Assembly: GCF_013141775.1 (NCBI RefSeq)
Contig: NZ_WHOB01000016.1
Coordinates: 248,001 to 312,000, forward strand
Length of the DNA: 64,000 nucleotides
Source: Paenibacillus phytohabitans
Lineage (GTDB): Bacteria; Bacillota; Bacilli; Paenibacillales; Paenibacillaceae
Reading direction: 5' to 3'
In this document: one piece after another, positions 1 through 7,939 of the stretch
How positions within the stretch are numbered: position 1 is the stretch's first letter
Layout: every line of letters starts with the position of its first letter
Notes under the pieces: generated by a model
What the model was told of the DNA's origin: nothing
Seen by the model: the letters and a program-made list of their open reading frames with translations, nothing else
Database searches by the model: none
Translations under genes and position numbers: made by a program

Positions 1-1256
1 AGGATGGCCTGGTCGGTTGCCGCAAGCCCTTCCTGAACCAGTGTCTCCATATTCTTGATTGTATCTTCAACCTTCTCAAAGATTACCCCGTCATTCAGAC
101 TGGCTGAAATGTCGTTCATCGCCAGTGTTGCGGATTGGATTGCCGCGTTCGTGGCGGTTGAGATTTTGAGCGCGCAGGTCGGTTTCGCACCATCGCAGAT
201 CATTCCGGAAGTAGAAGCAATAGTGTTCTGGATGGAGCGCTTGATCTGCTCCAGCGTGCCGCCCATCAGGTAGACAATACCGCTCCCTGCCCCTACTCCG
301 CCCGCAATTCCCGATCCGCACAGCGGGGACAGACGGCCGATATAATGCTTGACATGAATGGTAATCAGATTGCTGAGCGCCATCGCTCTTGCCAGTGTCT
401 CCTCATCTTTGCCGAGGAGCTCTGCAAGGGCAATTACCGGCATCGTGCAGGCAATGCCCTGATTTCCGCTTCCCGCAGTGGTCATGACAGGCATGGCGCT
501 GCCGTCCATCCGCGCATCGGATGCCGCTGCCGTTGCGGCAATAATCCGGTTCGCCACATCATTACCGAACAGATTGACAGCCGACTGCTGGCTCATCTTC
601 CTGCCCACCTGCAGGCCATACTCCCCGCGCAGCCCCTCGTCCGAAATCGCCTTATTCATCCGCGCTCCTTCCAGCAGAAACCGCAGCTCAGAGAAATCCG
701 CAGTCTGGATGAACTCATATATTTCTTCCAATGAAACCGAATATGCCTCCGGGTCCAGCGTGTCTGACTCCTCGCAATCCGCCTTGTCTATCCCCTGCTC
801 CAGCTTAACGCCGTCTTTGGACAGGAATACTACATTTGTATGCTCTTTAGCTACAATTGCAGTCGCTGTATGATTCAAGCTGCTTACCCTGGCTTCAATA
901 TACAATTTCTCAGGGGTATCCTTCAGTTCCACATAGAGCAGCTTCTGCTCGATCATCGCATTAGCCTTCGCCAGCTCACCGGGAGTAAGTCCGGAGAGAA
1001 TCTCCAGCTTGCGGTGAGAACGGCGGATCACTGCGCCCAAGGCTGCCGCTATCGGCAGACCGGTCTGCCCGGTGCCTGGAATCCCTACCCCCATCGCATT
1101 CTTCACAATATTCCCGCTGAGGAACAGCTGAATCGAAGTAATCTCTCCTTCAACCTGTTCAGCCGCCAAAGAGACTGCATAGGCAACCGCAATCGGCTCG
1201 GTGCAGCCTTCTGCCGGAACAATTTCTTTTATCAATACTTCCAGTAGGTTAACCAT
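1..1256 (-). CDS. L-cysteine desulfidase / serine dehydratase alpha-like protein (CyuA/YhaM, UPF0597 family), 3' end outside window
   Basis: About 418 residues are readable on the minus strand from an ATG at 1256; the last few residues lie beyond position 1. The N-terminus holds EGCTEP with Cys18. The C-terminal half holds PLCGSG and a C-x6-C pair (CDGAKPTC). This is the cysteine pattern expected for the 4Fe-4S cluster of the archaeal/bacterial L-cysteine desulfidase family, which turns cysteine into pyruvate, ammonia and sulfide. Glycine-rich stretches (GSGIAGGVGAGSG) also fit. A plain serine dehydratase alpha chain is a less likely reading, because the protein is a single long chain. The AGAGG upstream is poorly spaced (about 15 nt). 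A terminator and a tiny open frame lie upstream and may attenuate expression. Confidence 0.85.
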   Translation of the reverse strand, partial: MVNLLEVLIKEIVPAEGCTEPIAVAYAVSLAAEQVEGEITSIQLFLSGNIVKNAMGVGIPGTGQTGLPIAAALGAVIRRSHRKLEILSGLTPGELAKANAMIEQKLLYVELKDTPEKLYIEARVSSLNHTATAIVAKEHTNVVFLSKDGVKLEQGIDKADCEESDTLDPEAYSVSLEEIYEFIQTADFSELRFLLEGARMNKAISDEGLRGEYGLQVGRKMSQQSAVNLFGNDVANRIIAATAAASDARMDGSAMPVMTTAGSGNQGIACTMPVIALAELLGKDEETLARAMALSNLITIHVKHYIGRLSPLCGSGIAGGVGAGSGIVYLMGGTLEQIKRSIQNTIASTSGMICDGAKPTCALKISTATNAAIQSATLAMNDISASLNDGVIFEKVEDTIKNMETLVQEGLAATDQAI

Positions 1257-1394
1257 ACGCGAATCACCATTCCTCTATCTCTCTCTATATAACTATTCCT
1301 ATATAGTACCTCAGATTGATAGCCTGGGGGAATCCCCGTTATTAACCATTAACCAGCGTTCCCGGAATTATTGCCGTGTAAGCATGCAAATGTC

Positions 1395-1428
1395 AAAAAA
1401 AACAGCAAGTTCCTTGAAGGAACCTGCT
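1395..1428 (-). terminator. Intrinsic terminator or attenuator upstream of the desulfidase
   Basis: On the minus strand a 12-bp stem with one mismatch (arms 1428-1417 and 1415-1404) is followed directly by eight T residues (1402-1395). It lies 139 nt upstream of the desulfidase start and about 220 nt beyond the end of the SLH gene. It could end readthrough from the SLH gene or act as a leader attenuator. Confidence 0.75.
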
Positions 1429-1461
1429 GGTAATTGCAATCATATCAAGGCCAGTACCGTT

Positions 1462-1488
1462 TCAGGCAAGTATGCCAGTTCTTAACAT
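1462..1488 (-). CDS. Possible 8-residue leader peptide (MLRTGILA)
   Basis: A GGAGGG sits 5 nt before an ATG that opens an 8-codon frame and stops 33 nt before the terminator at 1428-1395. The quality of the ribosome-binding site is the main reason for listing it. A possible promoter (TTGTCA, 17 nt, TAACTA) lies just upstream. Leader peptide followed by terminator is the usual layout of ribosome-mediated attenuation, but the peptide has no cysteine codons. The function is inferred only. Confidence 0.3.
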   Translation of the reverse strand: MLRTGILA

Positions 1489-1581
1489 AATATCCCTCCA
1501 TTGGTATAGTTAAAAAATAATACGGGCAATGACAAATTGATGATTAGCGTCCTAAGTTTGTGAACAATCCGCACATACAAA

Positions 1582-1616
1582 CAGGGGGTGAGAACATTCC
1601 GTTCCGCCCCCCCCTG
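1582..1616 (-). terminator. Candidate terminator after the SLH/GH43 gene
   Basis: An inverted repeat pairs CAGGGGG and GAAC on one side with GTTC and CCCCCTG on the other. It lies 31 nt beyond the stop codon of the SLH gene. On the minus strand it is followed by only a weak T stretch (TTTGTATG), so termination strength is uncertain. Confidence 0.4.
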
Positions 1617-1646
1617 CTGCATAGCTTCAGTCCACTGCGTGCCTGC

Positions 1647-4600
1647 TTAGTTACCGTTCTGATTGTACTCCGCCAGCACCCCTTCAGGGGTGAGCACATT
1701 GTTGTAAACTTTCAGTTCGTCGATCAGACCCTTGTAAGGTGTATCCCAGTAATTCACACCCAGCGTGAAGATTCCATTGTTATTCGTAAAAGTAGCCGGG
1801 AAATCGGTGCCCGAAAACTTCTCTGCGCCATTGATATACAGCTTAACCGTTCCGTTATGGACTGTAAAAACAACATGTGTCCACTGTTTTACAGGGATTA
1901 CGAATCCGGCAGTTGCTCTATAGGCCGCATTCGCCCATACCAGTGTTTCCTTCTCAGCGAGCTGAGGTACTAGGCTGATCCAGCTGCTGGTCGAGCTTGC
2001 TCCAAAAAAGGCTGTCGTATAATTCGTCAGCTCCTCGGGATTCAGCCATACAGAGACTGAATAGCTATTGCTGTTGATCAACCCATCAGGCAGGCGGATG
2101 CCGGACAAGCCGTTAAACAGTGCAGCTTGACCCGAAACACCGTCCCCATAGGTGATGCTGCCTACAGTGGTGCTGTCGATTAGTGCACCCGTCACTTTAC
2201 CTTCTCCGGCGAATTGAAGTGAATCCTTCAGGTTTCCGTCAAAAGAGTACACGGCGACAAGTCCATCCGTTACATTTACCGTATAGCTGCCGGTCACGCC
2301 GCTGCCATCTGTGGCGACGCCGGTAATTACCGCTTCGCCTACCGCCTTCGCTGTCACCACTCCCGTAGCCGGATCTACCCCGGCTATTTCAGGAGCGCCT
2401 GATGTCCAGGCCAGAACCCGGTTTCCGGCATTGCCAGGAAGTACGGAAGGCTGCGGGGTAAAGGTATTGCCTGTGGCTACACTTGTCTTCACATCGGCAA
2501 AAGAAATGGAAGCCACCTTGACATTGGCATCAGGTTCACCGTTAATGAGCCAGCCGATGGCTTCCGGGGTCAGCGCTTTCTCATAGACCCTGAACTGATC
2601 CATCAGCCCCTTGTAAGGGACATCCCAATAGTTGACGCCAAGAGCAAACACGCTGTCCGTTCCCTTGAATACATCTGTAAAGGAGCTGCCCGAATATTTC
2701 TGCACTCCGTTCACATATAGCTTGACTGCACCGGCATCATACGTGAAAGCGATATGCGACCACTTGCCGGTCGGAATCTGCAAGCCGGCGTCTGCGTCCA
2801 GCCAGGTATCACTGCCGAACCACATCCGCGTCGTATTTCCTGCGTTGCCGTATGGCAGCAAGCTTATCCAGTTGTTCGAGGACTTAGCTCCAAAAAATGC
2901 CGGCGTATACGCCGTCAACTGCTCCGGATTCAGCCACAGGCTTACTGTATACGCATTGCTGCTGATCAATCCATCCGGCAGGCGGATACCAGAACTGCCA
3001 TCCAGCTTCACTGCCTTGCCATCTTCCCCGTCTGTATAGCTGACACTTCCGCCATTGGTATTAATCAGCCCGCCTGTAACCGTACCAGCATCCAGGCGAT
3101 CACCACTTTCAGCCAGATTGCCTTCAAAATCATACGCTGCAACGAGTCCGTCTTCCAGTGGATCACTGCTGCGCTGCACCACTACCACTGTAAAGGTCTT
3201 CGTTTGTGTCACATTGCCAAGCTTAATAGTAGCAGTCAGCTCAACCGCCGCATTTCCGCTGCCGGCTTCCGGTCTGTTCACTTGGCCGTCTGTTGCAACA
3301 ATAGCTTCGCTCGAGGAAGCCCAAGTAATTACCGCGCCGTGTATGCCGGAAGTTGGAAGTACCAGACTTTTGTAGACCTTGCTGGTATCACCGAGAGTAA
3401 GACCATTTGCGACATTGACGGCCAGCTCTTCATCGCTGAGCAGTTCAATGGCGCTGCCCCAGACCGCTGTGCCTTGGTCAGACATTGCCGTAAAGACCAT
3501 TACATTCGCATTCCGGGTTGAATCCCATTGCTTCACAAATACGCCTTTGTAAAGTCTCTGCACCGTGTTGCCATTGTCGTTCTCATTAATCAGGAGATGG
3601 ACGTAGTAATCGCCGGTAAGTTCCCAAGTACCGCTTACCGCACCGGCAAGCGTGCCGTCTTCCATCAGTTCAATTTCAACTGTAGGCTTAATTGCGGCCG
3701 AGGTATCCTTGCCGTGATTGACGAATTGATAAGCGCCTGTCACATCGGCCTGCTGCACTTTGCCGAGAGTCTCACAGGAATAACGGTGCGGTGCAACAAC
3801 CGGCCAGGCATCTTCATTCATGAACATTTGATGCACCCGCACCTCATGGGTTTCGCCGCGCAGCGGGAATCTCGTATGGAAGAAATTAAAGAGCTTGTTG
3901 TCTTCTTGGTCGTAATAGACCGAGTTGTGTCCTGAGGATACATAACCGTAGGTTGGGAAATCTGCTGCCCCGTTCAGATTGCTGAACAGAAAGTTCCCCA
4001 GCAGCTTATTGCCAATATCCGAATTTTCTTCATCATCCGTCAGCACCGCATCATGTCCTGCGGCATCCTTGAAAGGACCGTCCGGATTCACGGAACGGAA
4101 CTGCCGCATATTGTAGCCCCCGTCAGCAGCCAGGCCGCCGTAGGTTACATACAGATAGTAATAGCCGGTATTCCGGTCATAGACCACATACGGGCCTTCG
4201 CCGGATTTATAATTTCCGCCGGAAATTTTTGTTCCGAAATAACGGTCAATCAGTCTTCCGTCTGCTGTAGTTCCGTCTACTCCCGGATACTCCGGCTTGC
4301 CGGTGGCCGGATCAACCTCCAGCACGAAAATACCACCCGACCATGATCCGTAAGTCATCCACAGCTTTCCATCCTTGTCATAGAACAAGGTGGGGTCAAT
4401 AGCATTAGTATACACATTGTTGTTATACGTACCGTTTGCATTGAACCAGGACGGATTTATGTCTTCCAGCGTCCCGTTGTCAATCAGCGCTTGAATGTTG
4501 GTGTTGGTCCACTTCTTGTTGATATTGCTGTTCGCATCATACTGCGCATCCTTGGTGAACCCTGAATAAACAACAGTTCCCCCATAAATATACGGACCTT

Positions 4601-6398
4601 CAATGTTCTGCGAGACCGCAAATCCGATTGCCGAACGGATATAGGTGGAGGAAGTGCAATAATAGATCATATAAGTGCCTTTAGTGCCATCCGCATTCAC
4701 ATAATCTGCATTCCAGAACACATCCGGTGCCCAGACGGAGAATCCGCCTTTGCTGTCAACGTCGTTCTCCCCGGCCCAAGCGAAGGATTCCGCCAGATTT
4801 GCGGACAGATCCCCGTAAAGCGCGTTATCCGGCGTTGTGTAGCCGTTAGCAAAGCTGCTCCAGTTCATCAGATCCTGAGATTTGGCTGCAGCAATATGCG
4901 AACCGAAGACATAATAGGTGTCGCCGTCCTTCACAACTGAAGGGTCATGCACGGATACGTTGCTGAATACCGGTGCCGTCTCTTCCGGTGCTGCCGGCGG
5001 TGTAGCGGACGGCGTAGCTGCCGGAGACGGCGCTACAGTCGGGCTTGGCGTGGCCGCCGGAGTTGTGGAGGTTCCGCCGCCGCTGTTCACAGCTGACGCA
5101 GCAGTAGCCGCTGCAGTGGCGGCTGGCAGTTCCAGCTTGATCAGGCTGCTGAATTTCGGATCATACGTTACTTTGCCGCTGCCTTGAATGGTAATCTGCC
5201 TGCCTTCATTGACAATCAGATTCTTGATCTCAGTTCCGGCATCCACGCGCAGACCCGCTTTGCGGTTCAGCGTCAGTTCAGCAATGCTGCCTTTGGTCAG
5301 AGCGAGAGCCGGTTCGCCGAGCGCATTGACCAGAACCGTGTCGAAGCTGCCGCTAAGCTGAACAAGCGAATTGGGCGGCAGGGTCCGCTCAACGGTGATT
5401 TTACTGAACCCGGTACCGCTCAAAGCCGCATCTTCCTCCAGCTTGACACCAGAATGAACAGTTACGTCAGGCACAGAACTGCTGCCTTTGAGCACAATAC
5501 GCAGCTTGCCGTTCTTCTTGTCCGCCACAAGCGCCGTTGCCGAAGAATTGTTCAGCACCACGCTGTTCTCTCCGCCGCCGGAGACGAAGATCTTACCCCC
5601 AACCTTCACGTTGTCGAGCGTGATGTCTCCTTCCGCGATGCCTTCGGTGAGATAGAGGTTGCCCGCAATCGAAGTATCCTTAAGCTCCGCCCCGCCTGCG
5701 CCAATAACTATATTCCTGGCATTCTGTCCGGAGTAGGTCTTGCCTTCCAGGAGGAATTGTCCCGACAGATTGCCTATCATCCGCAGTGCTTCTGCCCGTG
5801 TCACGAAGCGCGTCCCCTTAAAGCTTCCATCCTCGTAACCGCTGAGGAATCCGTCATCCAGCAGCGTGAGCACCGCTTCCCTGCTCCACTGCGGCAGCTG
5901 CTCCGCATCTGTGGGTCCCGCTGCAGCCGCAGAAGCGTCAAGCTGGAACATGCGGTAGAGCATAACCGCAGCTTCCTGACGGCTTACAGCCTTGTCCGGC
6001 CCAAAAGTTCCATCGCTGTATCCCGATACATATCCGGATAATAACGCTTTCATAATATCCCGGTAATACAAGCTGCCCGGCGCAACATCGCTAAATCCGG
6101 TTCCGTCCACAGATTGCAGATTAAAGACTCTGTTGATTAGAGAGACCCACTCAGCCCTGGTGATACTCTGATCCGGCTTATAGATACCGTTTCCATATCC
6201 CGCCAGCAGTCCCTTGTCTACCCATGTTTGAAAATCATCCTGCGCCCAGTGCCCGCTATAATCAGCCGCCGCAGCTTGTGCAGGCTGCCTAACCTCACTG
6301 TACTCGTTCGCAGTTCCAGAAGCCGCCATCATCGGCGAAGGTACGAGCAGCAGCAGCGCAAGAAATGAAGAAGTTAGCCTGCCAGTTTTTTTGTTCAA
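1647..6398 (-). CDS. SLH-anchored surface endo-arabinanase (GH43) with Ig-like and two LamG domains
   Basis: A secreted, cell-wall-anchored enzyme of 1583 residues. A TTG start at 6398 is preferred because GGAGG lies 10 nt upstream and a signal peptide (KK, then a leucine-rich core ending near MAASG) follows at once. Domains in order: three SLH repeats (about 48-212), a beta-helix-like repetitive stretch (218-420), a Pro/Thr/Ala linker (440-478), a GH43 five-bladed propeller (484-870), its accessory beta domain (880-985), an Ig-like domain (990-1075), LamG 1 (1083-1285), a Big_2-like domain (1293-1377) and LamG 2 (1380-1583). The GH43 triad is visible as Asp485 (HDPSVV), Asp668 (IDPTLF) and Glu734 (GEGPYVV). 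The SGHNS segment resembles Bacillus Abn2 arabinanases. SLH domains bind secondary wall polymer; LamG domains probably bind carbohydrate. The substrate (1,5-arabinan) is inferred from family resemblance. Confidence 0.88.
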   Translation of the reverse strand: MNKKTGRLTSSFLALLLLVPSPMMAASGTANEYSEVRQPAQAAAADYSGHWAQDDFQTWVDKGLLAGYGNGIYKPDQSITRAEWVSLINRVFNLQSVDGTGFSDVAPGSLYYRDIMKALLSGYVSGYSDGTFGPDKAVSRQEAAVMLYRMFQLDASAAAAGPTDAEQLPQWSREAVLTLLDDGFLSGYEDGSFKGTRFVTRAEALRMIGNLSGQFLLEGKTYSGQNARNIVIGAGGAELKDTSIAGNLYLTEGIAEGDITLDNVKVGGKIFVSGGGENSVVLNNSSATALVADKKNGKLRIVLKGSSSVPDVTVHSGVKLEEDAALSGTGFSKITVERTLPPNSLVQLSGSFDTVLVNALGEPALALTKGSIAELTLNRKAGLRVDAGTEIKNLIVNEGRQITIQGSGKVTYDPKFSSLIKLELPAATAAATAASAVNSGGGTSTTPAATPSPTVAPSPAATPSATPPAAPEETAPVFSNVSVHDPSVVKDGDTYYVFGSHIAAAKSQDLMNWSSFANGYTTPDNALYGDLSANLAESFAWAGENDVDSKGGFSVWAPDVFWNADYVNADGTKGTYMIYYCTSSTYIRSAIGFAVSQNIEGPYIYGGTVVYSGFTKDAQYDANSNINKKWTNTNIQALIDNGTLEDINPSWFNANGTYNNNVYTNAIDPTLFYDKDGKLWMTYGSWSGGIFVLEVDPATGKPEYPGVDGTTADGRLIDRYFGTKISGGNYKSGEGPYVVYDRNTGYYYLYVTYGGLAADGGYNMRQFRSVNPDGPFKDAAGHDAVLTDDEENSDIGNKLLGNFLFSNLNGAADFPTYGYVSSGHNSVYYDQEDNKLFNFFHTRFPLRGETHEVRVHQMFMNEDAWPVVAPHRYSCETLGKVQQADVTGAYQFVNHGKDTSAAIKPTVEIELMEDGTLAGAVSGTWELTGDYYVHLLINENDNGNTVQRLYKGVFVKQWDSTRNANVMVFTAMSDQGTAVWGSAIELLSDEELAVNVANGLTLGDTSKVYKSLVLPTSGIHGAVITWASSSEAIVATDGQVNRPEAGSGNAAVELTATIKLGNVTQTKTFTVVVVQRSSDPLEDGLVAAYDFEGNLAESGDRLDAGTVTGGLINTNGGSVSYTDGEDGKAVKLDGSSGIRLPDGLISSNAYTVSLWLNPEQLTAYTPAFFGAKSSNNWISLLPYGNAGNTTRMWFGSDTWLDADAGLQIPTGKWSHIAFTYDAGAVKLYVNGVQKYSGSSFTDVFKGTDSVFALGVNYWDVPYKGLMDQFRVYEKALTPEAIGWLINGEPDANVKVASISFADVKTSVATGNTFTPQPSVLPGNAGNRVLAWTSGAPEIAGVDPATGVVTAKAVGEAVITGVATDGSGVTGSYTVNVTDGLVAVYSFDGNLKDSLQFAGEGKVTGALIDSTTVGSITYGDGVSGQAALFNGLSGIRLPDGLINSNSYSVSVWLNPEELTNYTTAFFGASSTSSWISLVPQLAEKETLVWANAAYRATAGFVIPVKQWTHVVFTVHNGTVKLYINGAEKFSGTDFPATFTNNNGIFTLGVNYWDTPYKGLIDELKVYNNVLTPEGVLAEYNQNGN

Positions 6399-6508
6399 AA
6401 TGTTTGATCCTCCGATTCTACAGTTTAGTTTTTGCCGACCTTGCGATAATTCCTGCAAAAGATAAGCGGTACTCCGGTACCCGGCAGTCCTCCCTTCAAA
6501 CCCAATAA

Positions 6509-6522
6509 ATAAAACGCTTTCA
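6509..6522 (-). promoter_or_regulatory. cre-like catabolite control site upstream of the SLH/GH43 gene
   Basis: Read on the minus strand the site is TGAAAGCGTTTTAT, which fits the CcpA consensus TGNAANCGNWNNCW except for the C near the end. It lies about 110 bp upstream of the start codon. CcpA control of a polysaccharide-degrading enzyme would be expected. Confidence 0.45.
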
Positions 6523-6701
6523 CAAAAAGATTAAAAAAAATCTGCTGCATTCCAGACTTTATTTCATATTTTTATGAAATAAATTATCGAAATACTGCTT
6601 ATACGATTTTATTTTAATGGGTAAATCAACTGTTAGTCAATTAGAATTTTTAATAAACCTAAATCTATTTATATTTATACTAATTAATTAAATAACACCA
6701 T

Positions 6702-6741
6702 AAAAAAGCATGAAATGAATCACAAGGATCCAAATTCATGC
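6702..6741 (-). terminator. Intrinsic terminator, minus strand, downstream of zwf-gnd
   Basis: GCATGAA (6741-6735) and TTCATGC (6714-6708) form a stem on the minus strand, followed by six T residues. It faces transcription coming from gnd, 260 bp upstream. Confidence 0.6.
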
Positions 6742-6786
6742 TCTTTCATACGTCAGACTACTCATAAAATAGATACTTGAATGTAC

Positions 6787-6855
6787 AAAGAAATCGCTTC
6801 TTTTGAAATGGTTGGGTGGTACCTCCATTTTACCAAAAAGGCGATTTCTTTTTTT
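6787..6855. other. Nested hairpin with a T-box-like core
   Basis: An outer 11-bp stem (AAAGAAATCGC at 6787-6797 with GCGATTTCTTT at 6841-6851) encloses an inner AAATGG/CCATTT stem. The loop of the inner stem contains GGGTGGTACC. A run of T residues follows on the plus strand. The loop matches the core of the T-box consensus, but no T-box stem I or downstream plus-strand gene is visible. The simplest role is a terminator. A remnant riboswitch is possible. Confidence 0.4.
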
Positions 6856-7000
6856 GTGTTTGTTGAAAAAAGTGTTTTCGTATCCCGCTTAAACAGCGAT
6901 TGGAACAACGGTCCGTTCGCGGAGCGTGGCTCCGAAGGAACCTGCTGCTTACATTCACTATTTTCACATAAAAACCGAATAGCCGCTCCGTCTCGGCTCC

Positions 7001-7894
7001 TTACTTCGCTTCCACAGCATGGCCGCCGAATTCATTACGCAGCGCAGCAACTACTTTGCCGGTGAAGGTGTCGGTCTCCAGCGACCGGTAGCGCATCAGC
7101 AGCGCCATAGCGATAACCGGCGTAGCTGCCTGCAGATCAAACGCGGTCTCCAGCGTCCATCTGCCTTCCCCGGAGGAATGCATGATTCCCTTGATCTCAT
7201 CCAGCTTGGCATCCTTGGAGAAGGCGCGTTCGATCAGCTCCATCAGCCAGGAGCGGACGACCGAGCCGTTGTTCCAGACGCGGGCCACCTGCTCGAAGTC
7301 GAAGTCATAGCCGCTTTTCTCCAGCACCTCAAAGCCCTCGCCGATGGCAGCCATCATGCCGTACTCAATCCCGTTGTGGACCATCTTCAGGAAGTGTCCG
7401 CTTCCGGATTTGCCGGCATACAGGTACCCGTTCTCGACCGCAGTATCACGGAAAACCGGCTCGACGGCCGCCCACGCTTCCTCATCTCCGCCGATCATAT
7501 AACAAGCGCCATTGCGTGCGCCTTCCATTCCTCCTGAGGTTCCGGCATCCATGAAATAAATCCCGTGGGCACTAAGCTCATCGTGACGGCGGATTGACTC
7601 CTTATAATGAGAATTCCCGGCTTCGATAATGATATCCCCCTCCGACAACAGCGGCGTCAGTTCTGAGATCACCGAGTCCACAAAGGTGTGCGGGACCATG
7701 ATCCAGAGGATACGCGGGGATTCCAGCTTGCCTGTAAGCTCCGCCAGACTTCCCGCACCGGCAGCGCCTTTGGCTTCCAGCTCCTGTACCGCAGCGGCGT
7801 TCACATCATAAGCCACGACTTCATGTTCGTGCTCCAATAGATTCTGGCCGAGATTGAAGCCCATTTTGCCTAGTCCAATTAAACCGACTTTCAT
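7001..7894 (-). CDS. gnd: 6-phosphogluconate dehydrogenase, short decarboxylating form
   Basis: A 297-residue cytoplasmic enzyme that oxidises 6-phosphogluconate to ribulose 5-phosphate and CO2. The N-terminus carries the Rossmann dinucleotide-binding motif GLGKMGFNLG. The substrate-binding signature region (MDAGTSGGMEGARNG, then KMVHNGIEYGMM with the catalytic Lys) is intact. The length is that of the short YqeC-type enzymes rather than the 470-residue form. It follows zwf on the same strand with a 45-bp gap, so the two first steps of the oxidative pentose phosphate branch are probably co-transcribed. Coenzyme preference cannot be read safely. Confidence 0.93.
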   Translation of the reverse strand: MKVGLIGLGKMGFNLGQNLLEHEHEVVAYDVNAAAVQELEAKGAAGAGSLAELTGKLESPRILWIMVPHTFVDSVISELTPLLSEGDIIIEAGNSHYKESIRRHDELSAHGIYFMDAGTSGGMEGARNGACYMIGGDEEAWAAVEPVFRDTAVENGYLYAGKSGSGHFLKMVHNGIEYGMMAAIGEGFEVLEKSGYDFDFEQVARVWNNGSVVRSWLMELIERAFSKDAKLDEIKGIMHSSGEGRWTLETAFDLQAATPVIAMALLMRYRSLETDTFTGKVVAALRNEFGGHAVEAK

Positions 7895-7939
7895 TGCAAA
7901 TCCCTCCGAATGTTATAGATTAGATGATTATGCCGCTGC

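Larger units (their letters stand above)
6399..7000. other. Gene-free AT-rich intergenic region between gnd and the SLH gene
   Basis: No convincing gene was seen in these 600 bases. The stretch holds the upstream region of the SLH gene (ribosome-binding site GGAGG at 6409-6413 and a cre-like box at 6509-6522). It also holds a minus-strand terminator at 6702-6741 and an unusual nested hairpin at 6787-6855. The A+T content is clearly higher than in the flanking genes. Confidence 0.7.

Noticed and set aside
5184..6041. Plus-strand frame of 285 codons opposite the SLH gene
   Set aside because: It mirrors the SLH coding frame, lacks a ribosome-binding site and has no motif.
6781..7065. Open frame from ATG 6781 over the nested hairpin
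   Set aside because: It starts at the base of a hairpin, has no ribosome-binding site and runs into the 3' end of gnd.
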